Source: Haliotis asinina
Taxonomy: Eukaryota; Mollusca; Gastropoda; Lepetellida; Haliotidae
Assembly (NCBI RefSeq): GCF_037392515.1
Contig: NC_090291.1
Location: forward strand, 16,829,501-16,893,500
Reading direction: 5' to 3'
DNA: 64,000 nucleotides
Position numbers and translations under genes: made by a program
In this document: piece after piece, positions 27,309-39,300 of the stretch
Layout of the letters: each line of letters opens with the position of its first letter
How positions within the stretch are numbered: the stretch's first letter is position 1
The notes under the pieces: generated by a model
What the model saw: only the letters and a program-made list of their open reading frames with translations
What the model was told of the DNA's origin: nothing
The model's database searches: none

Positions 27309-30300
27309 GTGAGTACAAACAACTGCTTCAATACTATCTGATCTACTAACAACCCAGGGTTGATATGGGAACCATTCTAATACTCAGAAAAAAACAAGAA
27401 TTATGGATGTCAGCTTCTCCTTTATAACATGATGCTTTGGAGTGTATGCTGGCTCCTTCATCAGGTGCAAGCATTCACTATGAAACTTCATGTTGTTCAC
27501 AAAACAGAAGATGACATCCATCTTGCCTTTCCTATGTGTTCCACTTCTACTCTGGTAGGGAACTTGGTGACAGTAAGAGTGGAGTCTTTGTGATTTGAAT
27601 TTTGTGATATGAGTTTTGAGTCTTTGGTAAGTAATCATTTTATTGTGTCAAAATGATCCCATAAAAAAGTGTAAAAATAATACAAAGTGTTCCAGTGAGG
27701 GTTTATCCTCTTTCATTATAAAGCATTTGTTGTTTTATCTGAGAAAGAGCCACATGTATCAATTTCCATGAATTGGTCAAATTTGATTGCAAAATTGATG
27801 TAATGGAAAATTCATTCATTGTCACAGATAATTCTCACAATCCCACAATTTGGGTCATTTGAATTTGGACTTGGACCAAGTGTTAGTAAATTTTAATTCA
27901 TCTCTCTTGTAATATTGATTTTCGAGGTATACAGGTTAATTGTTACGTTACCCTTCCCTTTGCTGATGGTAAAATCACAAAGACATATCGCAAAAATCAC
28001 AGACTCCACTCCCACTGTAACCAAGTTTCCTGCCAGTGTTCAAATTTCCCTTAAAAAATTTCATGCTAATACTGTTCATAAAATCATTATTTCAAGAGAC
28101 CCGGGTCCCAATCCACAAAACATTTGAAGCTCTATGACATTTGTAGTCCTGTTATAAACTACAGAGTTATGACCTACAAAGTTCTTAAGCTGATTCTTAA
28201 CACATTGGCTATGACAAAAGTTAAGAATTCTTAAGACTATGAACGTTTCGAGAATAAGGGCCCAGGGCACCATTCCAAAAAGTGATCGTAGCGCTACTGT
28301 AGTCATAACTCACATACTTTAACATAGACTTATGACTGTCATAGCACTACGATCGCTTTCAGGAACGGGGCCAAGGACTCCGATTTGATTTGGCTTTACC
28401 GAATCATCGTGTCCCAGGATGTTTTTATTAGATGGATGACAATTTGACATTATCAAAACTTGATCTTTAGCACACCTTGAATATTTCAACACACAAAAAA
28501 AACAGCTGCCAATGACCAGGTATGTACTTTGAAAACAAACAAATATCCCGCCAAATTCTGTTGAGATTAAATGTGTTTCCATTTTCTTTCATGTGTAGCC
28601 CAGGTAGAAGTGTCTACACCTCAGTAGTGTCTGGTTCCACATAAATGTTGACATGTTTTCATGCACTCCCTTTCCAAAAAGCCATGTCTGTGTCTCCCAC
28701 TTCATCATGATCTTGCCTGACACAACTGTCATGATATCCCAGTTATGTAGATCACTGCTCATGCTGTTGATCACTGTATTGTCTAGTCTAGTCTCAAATA
28801 TTTACAGATGCCACCGTAAGCTCAACATGGCATTAAATCACAATGTTAACTAAATTGACCAGTTCAACATATGTAAACAAAACAAAACAAAACAGACCTC
28901 ATTCCTTTACTCGCTCACTCACTCACTCTCTCGCTCACTCAACCTTTGGTGAAAGTAGTATTTTTGTTCTATCCATGCTTTGCCAGAATTTGAAATTATA
29001 TGACCAGCTAACTGTGTATCCCTTATCATTAATTAAATTCCTCAATATAAATTAAAATATAATTATTTGGACTCCCTCTTTTTGTTTGTGATATTTGACA
29101 GTGATTGATATTAATCATCTCAATATACTCAATATGCTGTGCTCTCTCTTGATGCACCGAGGCACTATTTAAGTATCACATTTTCATTACTTCCACCTCA
29201 CAGCTTAAGCCATGACTAGGTTGCCCCAATCTCATCAATCTCCTAATCATTTTCTCTGCACTGATGGAAACTTGGACTATTTGGTTCAGATTTGTAATTC
29301 AGTACTGCTTAGATTCAGTCATGATATATTTAATAGCTAGGGGATAAATCTCCTATCACCCAGTGGTTACGGAAGGTAGTCACTGAGATACATTGTTCAA
29401 TAGTCAGAGAGGATGATAATGTTCATTTTCATGAGGTATAAAATAAGTGTTCAAATGAAGTTATTCCAGAATTAGGCCACATTTACATACTTTTTGTTAT
29501 ATAATATCAAGAAACTGAAACTAAAAAATTAAACTGAAAGATGCATTTTATGACAGAATATGACCAGCAATAGACATCTTTGTTCCTTAAGCATTAGTGA
29601 TTTGTCTTGGTTTCTCACGCATGTGTTATGGCGTATATTGATGCTCATACTGGTGATGACTGGATTATCTGGTCCAGACTTGATTATTTGCAGACTGCTG
29701 TCATATAGCTTTCACTATTACTGAATGTGGCATTAAACAACAAATCAACCAATGGGTTAGCTTTGTGGTCCCCGTGGTTGATACGACTGGAAGAAAACAC
29801 TCATAAGACATATTCATAATGAAATGATTTTCTTCATGTTCTTCAAATGCAATTTGTTAAAGGTAATAGAGGTAACACCAACATCAGTTTGTACGACTTC
29901 GTATCCCCCATGTTGTTTATCTGGATGTAATATTGAAGAAACTGTCTCACAGATATCTTAAAGTCATTAGCCTTGTGAAGTCAGAGGTGTGGCTAAAATG
30001 AATATTTGCTATCAGCCATTTTATATATGATAAACTAAATATATACTTTTGACCTTTTCAAAGTACATCTTGGAAAGGTTGAGAACGAACTTTATTAGTT
30101 TGTTACTTAATGTCAGATATGAGATAGTTTAATGAAGACATCTTAGAAGCCTGGCACTATCAGGTGTATAAGGATAATATTTTGTGAGTAAATATCTTAA
30201 AGGATTTTGAAGTTCAGTTTTAATTAGTTTATTGTTTACTGATCGATTGATATTCCTCAAATGTTCTTCAAAGGGAATGTGTAATTATAGTGTAAAATAT

Positions 30301-33300
30301 AATCTCAGGTGCATGGCATGGAATTTTTTAATACTTAGATATTCCAAATTTTTAAAGTTTGATCCAAATGGCAGGACTTTAACAATTAAATCATGGATCA
30401 GATGTCTTGCCTATGAATTTATCTTTGATCCACAGTGCATTCTGTGTGTAATTCAGGTGAACATAATCACCCATTTCATCCAAATGAAATGAAACATCAT
30501 CCCTGTTTCCTGACTGAAAGAGAGTTACCACACCTCAGTACCTTCAATAAGAAGCCTTTTTTATAAATATTGCCCTGTTTCAGGAAGTGGAAGTGGACTT
30601 CTGCCACTGTTTAACAAGACTTGATTTTAATAACTGAGCTATATCCTCTCTACCCTTCAATGACTTCCCCCTTGTTACGCCCGCTTTGTCAAAGATGAGC
30701 TAATATTTTTTTCCAGACACCTCTAAGTAGGCTATTGGTTGGCCATAAAGTTAAGGCAAATCTAATCATAGAGTGGTTTAGTACAGTTTGTACCATACAG
30801 GTGGATGGGGTCCAACAGAGGGGAAGACTGTTTTCTTCCCTCACACTTGCTAACATTTCAGATAATTTCCCCGTCATTTCCCCTTTTGAAATAAATTCAT
30901 CAGTAACATATCCCATACATCACCATGTAATACAAGAATAAAGCTGGCCCACACATGATAAATCTGACATGTTTAACCATCATGTTTTTTCAAACCAATT
31001 CATGATTCAATTATGTTTTGTCGCAAGTGTACAATATCTTCAAAGATGGATATTTCCTTGAATAATTTGTATGATATTTACTGATTTTAATTTTGATTTT
31101 TTTGTTTGTTCATTTCTAGGTTATTTATGAATTCAAAGGATTAATACAAATTTTAAAGCTTTGCTTTTTAAGTTTTCCCCATTTAACACTACATAAAAGA
31201 GGTGTTTTTCACCTGTACCAGAACTTTGGTGAGGATGAGTTTGAAGTCTCTGTCACCAATCCTGGTATGTGTGTTTTCAGACTAGATATACATTTAAATA
31301 TTTGGGCTTTTCATTACACATCTGAATGAGTGTAATTATAGTGTGGTACTGGGCTGTGTGGGGTGAATGTCTAAACAAGAACAAAGCAGGTGCTTGATTC
31401 AGAAGGGATAATCTCATATAATTATGATTACATGTTCATTTGTAGGCTAATATTTCATCTCTGCAATTCTGTAAGAAAAACACATCTATATAAATTGAAA
31501 ATAAGCCCCTTTGAGATGGGAGAGCCAGTGGAATATCATCTGGACTTCCTTCATTTTAGCATTGCTGCAAGGCTAGTGCAGTATAGAAAGCAGGGTTCAG
31601 AGACTGTGAGGTTGACTAGTTAGGTGTATTTTGCTTAAGATGTGTATAGTAAGGTTATGAAGTGTTTGGCATTATTTTGTTCAAACCTGCAAATTCTTGT
31701 ATTTCAAGATAAATGATGAAGATGGTGTTGTTTTCAACAACATTAATTAGTTTCAATTAATTGTATGTAGCTGGTAGAAAGAGGTGTAGATACGAATAAA
31801 GTGCATGACATAGAATCCCGATGGATTGAAATATGAATATTAGTGTAACATGTATGACTTGGTTTATAATGTATTATTATACCCAGATTCCTCTAATAAT
31901 TCTACTAACATTTGCAGTGGAGTTCATTATGTGAAGCCCATTTCTGGTGGCCCCACAAATCAATTTATGTTGTAAAAGGCAGTGTAAAACGTCGCTCACT
32001 CTCTTTCACTCACTCACTCACTCACTCACTCTTGTTTCATCATGTGACTGTTCCACCTTGTTTATACAGACACAGATTCCAAAGATGACATTGCTGACTT
32101 ATACCCATTCTCCAGACACGACCAGCAGCATCGTGAACGTCGTTCCCCCCACCATGTGTACGGCAGCCCACACGACAGGACAGTAGAGACACTGGTGGTG
32201 GTGGACAAGGCCATGTTCTGGAAGCATGGCCGAGACAACATCACAACCTATGTTCTCAGCATCTTCAATATTGTAAGTGTCAGTGTTTATGCAGTCAACT
32301 TTGAATATGCAACATATATATGTCATATTTAGTATTTCACTTTCTCAGTAAAGTACAAATTCTAGTACTTTTTTGGTCGAGTCCCATCCAGGATTCGAAC
32401 CAGCACCTTCAGAGTCAGGCACCTGATCGCCAGCACACAAAGTCAGCCGCCTAACCCGTTCAGCCACTGTGACTCAGAAGTCGGGTTTGAATCCCGGATG
32501 GGACTCAACCAAAAAAGTACTAGAATTTGTACTTTACCTGAGAAAGTGAAATCCCAAATATGACATATGTTGCATTTGACCACTTTCTAAATGGCATCGT
32601 GTAATCATAACTTTGGATATCTAGGGCTAACCATTGGGAATTAATCTTTTTACTCTAACTCTTGGAAAAAAATATCATTTGTTTTCAGTCCATTGGCTAA
32701 TATATCCTCAGGTTACCAGTGGCTCCTTTCTTAACATAAAAATCATCTTAAAAGTTGGCTGGCCAGTCATGATGGTGTATCCATATTAATGAAATCTGTA
32801 AAGAGAATGTCATTTTCATAAGATGTGGCATACTCATACTTGTGTATACTGTTTCTCATGATCTAGATTGATATTCTGTTCAAACCATTCTGATATATTG
32901 TCCTGGTTGATGTATTCAAAAGGGGAAGTAGTGAGTATTGTTGAATGTAGATGTAGGGGTACTTGCCTCTTCCACCATTTAGGAATTGTGTGCTTTGCAC
33001 CTTCATATATTTTAAATCCAACATCGGTTTTGCTGGCTGTTATTTTGGAATTGTAAGTAATAGATTTGTAATATAAAGACTCCAAGATCAGAAAATCCAA
33101 ATAATACAACATTATTGCACCCTTTAAAACCCCATATTGTTCTGTGAGGATGTTTTGAATTTATACACTATATATATATTCCCTGTGCAGGTATCAGAGC
33201 TGTTCCAGGACACCAGTATTGGTAACCAGGTGGAGATCGTGCTGGTCGGCCTAGTACTGCTGGAGGGGGATGAGGTATGTAACTCAATGTTGCTGAGAGT

Positions 33301-36300
33301 GATGAAAGGCAAGAAACAATGTTGCTGATTGTAGAAGGTGATCAAATGCAAGAAACAATGTTGCTGATTGTAGAAGGTGATTAAAGGCATAAAGCAGTAT
33401 TGCTGATTGCAAAAGGTGATTAAAGGAATCAAACCATTTTGCTGATTGTAGAGGGTTATGAGAGGCATGAAACAGTGTTGCTGATTGCAGAAGGTGATTA
33501 AAGGCATGAAACAGTGTTGCTGATTGTAGAGGTTTATGAAAGGCATAAAACATTGTTATTGGTTACTGAGGTGATGAAAGGCATAAAACAATTTAGGATG
33601 AGATATGTCAGAGGATGTTATTGATCGTTGCTTAAGATAATATGCATTAAAATGTTGGTGACTGCTCGATATATCTCATCCTATCCCTACAATGTTGCTT
33701 ATTGTAAGGAGTTTCTGTAAAGCAAAGAAAAATCTTGCTGAATGGTAATGAACTGTGTCAAACGATGTTGATTGTTTAAGGGTAAGCTGAGACACCCCAT
33801 ACACTGTTACATATGGCCAAAGCAAGATACTGAGTTACTGTTACTGAGTTTAGAGGCAAAGATATATTGTAATTGACTGTAGGATATTCTGAACCAGCTG
33901 TCAGTTTTAGAAAGAATCAGGTGTTTTTGTGATCAGCAAAGGATGTCGTTCTGATGAACTAGGTTCTGGACACATGATAATCAGTGTTCCCAGTTCAAAT
34001 AGATCTGTGTATGTGTACAGCAAGATATCGAGGATATATCATTAACAGTTGTCATAGTATAGTCCTCAGTCAGTGACAAGGAAACAGAACACCATTTCAG
34101 TGTCTGGTAGCATAGTCCATGACACCTGTTGCTAAACATCTGAGTGAAAATACAGTGGCGTCAGGTAATATTTTACTAGTGCTTCATCATTTATCTGACC
34201 TTTCTCTGCCTCTGTGCTCCAGTGGGTAATGCATTTGCCTTAAGAACAGAAAGCCAGGGGTTCTTTCCCTGGCTGTGTTATACCAAAGTATATTAAAAGA
34301 TGGTACTGGATGTTAGCTTTTCTGTCATTTAATGTTATAATGGTAACTGGGAATCAGTACAGAGTGTCTCAGACAAGCACTATACAGTCAGCACAAAAAC
34401 CAAGAACTTCATATCTATGTTTAGTCTCATTCTCTTCCTACAGCCTGGACTGCAGGTGAACTTCCATGCTGACCACACCCTCAACAGCTTCTGTCAGTGG
34501 CAGTCATTGCTCATTAGCTCCAGTGGAAGTAATCACGACCATGCCATTCTCCTCACAGGCATGGATATCTGTTCCTACAAGAATGCTCCATGTGATACTC
34601 TGGGTAGGTGTTCCTTTGCAGGTGCTCCCTGTCATATATAAGGTAGGTGTCTACTTAGCAGTGGCTCCATGTGACACTTGGGTATGTGTCTCTTAGCAGG
34701 CAGTCCTTGTGATACTCCAGGTACCTTTCCCCTTAGCAGGGGCCCTTGTTATGCTTTACATATGTGATCCTTACCATGTGCTTGCTGTCATATGAAGGAG
34801 GTGTCCACTTAACAGGGATCTATTCAATGCCCTAGGTTTGTGACTACGTAGAAGGGCATGCGTTTCTCAGGGCTCCATGTGAGACTGGGGTAGGTTTCCT
34901 TTTTCAGGGCTCAGTGTAGGTATGTATGCCGATAGCAAGTGATGTATGTGATACTCTAGGCAAGTGTTCCTTAGTGCTTCATGTGATACTTGGGTAGGTG
35001 TCAGATAGCTCCATGTTTTACAGGGGCATGCAGTTCTTAGCAAGGGCTCCAGTGATACCAGGATATAGGTGTACATGTCCTTCAGCAAGTGTTATGCTCT
35101 AGGTGATATTATCTGGTCAAAGTGATCATAAGGTCAGTCATTTCACGGTGCCAAAATGACATGTTGCCCGTGGTTCTATTTTAGAAAGTGAATTTATCAT
35201 TTTATATTTCTTCCTACAGGTTTTGCTCCTATCAAAGGGATGTGTAACCCGCTACGTAGCTGTGTGGTGAATGAAGATACAGGCCTCGCCACGGCCTTCA
35301 CCATCGCACATGAGATTGGACACAAGTAGGTCCATTAGCAGTTCCAAGACATCTGAAGTGATAGGTGTGATATGTAAGACTACCCCAGTGTGCTCTGTCA
35401 GCTATATCAGTTATTTAGAGGTTATCATGTGACATTTCTCATGTCATCCAAAGACCTCAAGCAGGCTATAAGGGAGTTGATGACTGATAGAGGGTATGAT
35501 ATGCGAAATGGTATGTATTATCGACTTTATCATGTATCATAATATCACACTGTAAGATGTACATCTATTCACAAGTAACTGCATTTCATATTTACCTGGT
35601 TTAAAGACCTTATAATGCAAAAGCTAACCACACAAGTACCGTAAGTTCAAAGGGATGTAACTCCAGTACCCTTGATAATATTGGTGACCTATTCTACATG
35701 CATGGGCATGCATGAAACTAGTCTCTTACACTCCCTGAATCTCATTATTTTCGCTACAATGCTCTAAAGCCCTGCCTTAAATGAAGTTAGTCTAGATTTG
35801 ATGAGGTTCTGAATGTCCCATCTGACTGGCATGACTACCCTGGATGTAGCATTCACTTTCTGCATCATTAGGGGTGGTGAGGTAGCCTTGTGGTTAAAGG
35901 ATTTGCTCGTGACACCAAAGACCTGGATTGAATTCCCTACATTGGTACAATGTATGAAGCTCATTTCTGATTTCATTGCTGGACTATTGCTAAAAGGGAC
36001 ATAAAGTCACACTCACTCACTCACTCACTCACTCACTCACTCATTTGCATAGTTAGAATAACATATACTTACTTTGACTTAGTTTAGCATAGGTAAGCGT
36101 AATTATAAGTGTCTGGTGGAAAGGTTAGTAAGAGCTTATTGATTAACAAGAACAAGTAATCATCCAAAATATGATTCTCAAATCATTTGTATTTTTTAGC
36201 TTTGGAATGTTCCACGATGGCGAAGGCAACTTCTGCAAGAGGACAGCAGGAAACATCATGTCTCCCACCCTCACTGGTCAGAATGGACTCTTCCAGTGGT

Positions 36301-39300
36301 CATCATGCAGCAGAGGTTATCTCCATAAATTTTTGAAGTAAGGATATCACCACGATATACATTAAATCTTTGAAGGGCATTTAAAGTGGAAAGCGTAAGA
36401 AAAGCCAGATTTATGTATGTCAACTTCTCTATTAAAGAGGCACTAGGAAAGAAAACATGTTTAACAACGTTGAAGACTGAACTATAATACAACATGGTAA
36501 TAATGGGGATTGTATCACTGGCCTCATCTTATTTGTATCTCACATCTCACTTGGCCTGCTTTGTCAATTTAGAAGGAATTGTATCAAAATTATAAACATT
36601 CAGAGACTTATTCAGTGTTGTCCAGTGTGTTGCCAAATGATCCACCTTTCCCCAGGACCCATGCAAGGCCCCATCCTGGAGATGTACTTCTATCCACTAG
36701 AGTCAACACCTTACCTGCAGACTACATATCTGAAATATGTCTGTTCTCCTGATGCCTAGGTGTATGTCAGCTGATGATGTTGTGTTGTTTGTTGGTAGCA
36801 CAGTTCAGTCACAGTGTCTGACTAATGAACCTCAGCGAGTGGCAGAGCTTAAGTTCCCAGAGAAACTGCCTGGTCAGCTGTTCAACGCAGACATCCAGTG
36901 CAAGTGGCAGTTCGGTCTCAGTGCCCGAGTCTGCACATTTGACTTTGGGAAGGTGAGCGACATATCTTCTTACAGAAATCAAATACTCTCTAATAAGTTG
37001 GTTCAATGTCTGTTTTACATACCCCAGAGTAGCTAAAACCAAGGAAGGCTACATATTAATTTCTTCTGATTTTCTGGTGAATTTATGTTAAGCATATCAG
37101 CTACACTTCCTTTAGAATTGGTCATGTTTTTAGTAACAGTATTATATCAATAATGGAACTGATGTACTCAATCTTTAATAGGGTTATTGGTTTTCTTTTG
37201 ATGATACACAATGCCCATTCTGAATGATATATCAAGTGTATTATCAGATAAAACATTTTATTATATCCATATATAGAGGTCGGTGCTATTTATACATGTG
37301 AACAATCTATGATTGATGTTCACTTGGAAATAATGTTTTTGTTTACATGTCTGCATGTAAACAATCTGTCTGAAAGGTAAGATATGCTTACCTCGCTTTT
37401 ATCCAACAGAGAGAGATCTGCAAGAGCCTATGGTGCTTCAAGGGGGATACTCTTTGTGAGACTAAGTTCCTCCCTGCTGCTGAGGGAACATCATGCGGGT
37501 TTGAAAAGGTATATATATTTACACACCAATCTTTCATACACGGGGAAATTTAGTGATATTTGCCATAGCAAACTTGCTACAGAAATTTGTGCGATTAATA
37601 TTAAAGTTGACGTAATTATCATGCATGGTCTCATGACCATGAAGACCAAGGTGCGTTGAAAACAATGTACTACCTGTATCAGTATGTATAATAAGTGAAA
37701 ACTGGATTAGACTAACATGATGATAAAGATTGTTTGCAACAGTATTTCAAATTATGGAGGTTTAGTTAACTGTTTGCCTTGTTAACTCCTGAAGATCAGG
37801 GTTAGAATTGATCTTCAACAACCCATGCTTGGTTTAACAGGTGTCTAACCGGATCAGGAGGTCAGGTTTGCCAACTTGGTTAAAACATGTCATCATATTC
37901 CAAATGCATTAACTTAGGCTCATGCTCTTGATCACTGGACTTGGTCCAGGCTTGATGATTTACAGACTGCCACCATATAGCTGAAATATTGCTGAGTGAG
38001 GCATAAAACTGAACTCACTCACTCATGGTGTTTCTAATTGCATTGATAGATGCTCATGCTGTTGATCAGTGGATTGTCTGGTCAGTTTTATATAGACCAC
38101 CACCATATAGTTTGAGTACTACTGTGTGTAGTGTTAAAGAACAAATACAAAACAAATAAATGTTTCTTGTGTTCATACATGCCTTGTTGTGTGTCCAGTG
38201 GTGCCGCCATGGAAAGTGTGTGAAGTACGGCAATGAAGGGCCCCGTCAGGTGGATGGTGACTGGTCAGCATGGAGTGAGTGGACTACATGCACTCGCAGC
38301 TGTGGTGGGGGCATCAAGCATCGGTCAAGACAGTGTAATAATCCCCTGTGAGTAGAAGATGCAGCATGTTTGACGTGTTGAAATGTATTTGGGCTTAATA
38401 TTGTTCACATATCACAATTTAATGAGAACCATTTGTGTCTTAAACATAAGTGATACCTTGTGTTTTGAATTTAAAATGTATATTCAGACAGGATGGACAT
38501 TCATATGTAATGCAAACCCTTCCTTTCCAATCTGAATTTCAGCTAAAATGGGAAGTAGTGGCTTTCACAATTTAGTGTGTGATTCATATCCAGAGATGAG
38601 TCCTGTGTCCAAAAGGTCACATTGGCCACACTTGCTCCTCCCATGGTCCCCATGATGGTCACCAAAAGTGGAACCTACCCTCACTGGACACTGACAGCAT
38701 TATGTTGCTAGATGTAGTGTATTCATGATAGTTGATGTTAGGTGCTTTGTTAGACTCAGATGTGAGTTACATCCCCTTGTATCACTCTCGTGGAGTAAGG
38801 CAGTAAAAGATTCAATACATGGTTTAGCAGATCACATTTTGTTCAATAGTTACTGTTATGCAAAGGCTAAGAACACAACACTAGACAGTAATTGTGTGCC
38901 TTCACTCACTCAACATCTCAGTCACTCACCTCTCACTGACCATCTCACCAACAATTTGCCTTGCTCCTGAATTGTGATAAGACACTAAGCAAAAGCTTCT
39001 CTTACTCTCAGGCCCCAGTATGGTGGGAAGACGTGCAGTGGTGAACGGGAGATGTCCAAGATGTGCAGTCTGCAGGTGTGTGGGCGTGGCAGCAAAGACT
39101 TCCGTTCAGAGCAGTGTGAGGTGTACAACCACAAGTTGTTCCGTGGACACTACTACCAATGGGTGCCCTACAAGGATGTCAAGAACAGTAAGTTAAAATT
39201 GTTGTGCAGACTCTATGAAGCTGATAACCTTCCCAGTGTATTTGGTGGCCTGCTATCCAATGTATTTGTTTGCCTGTAGGGCCACTATTTGGCCAAATCC

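Noticed and set aside
31120..31264. Longer version of the short linker exon (acceptor tttctag at 31119)
   Set aside because: It is open in frame but the extra 34 codons are hydrophobic, AT-rich and unlike any ADAMTS propeptide. The nearer acceptor at 31221 is preferred.
32400..32500. tRNA-Leu-like sequence
   Set aside because: Acceptor-stem and arm pairing look too diverged, and it sits in the centre of a palindromic repeat; treated as part of a mobile element.
33124..33546. 140-codon minus-strand ORF with 13-residue repeats
   Set aside because: It is the antisense reading of the 39-bp intronic minisatellite; 39 is divisible by 3, which keeps the frame open. It includes no recognisable domain.
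36737..37036. Plus-strand ORF starting at 36737
   Set aside because: It begins in the intron, and its downstream part is the ADAMTS exon 36799-36952 read on past the donor; only the spliced exon is accepted.
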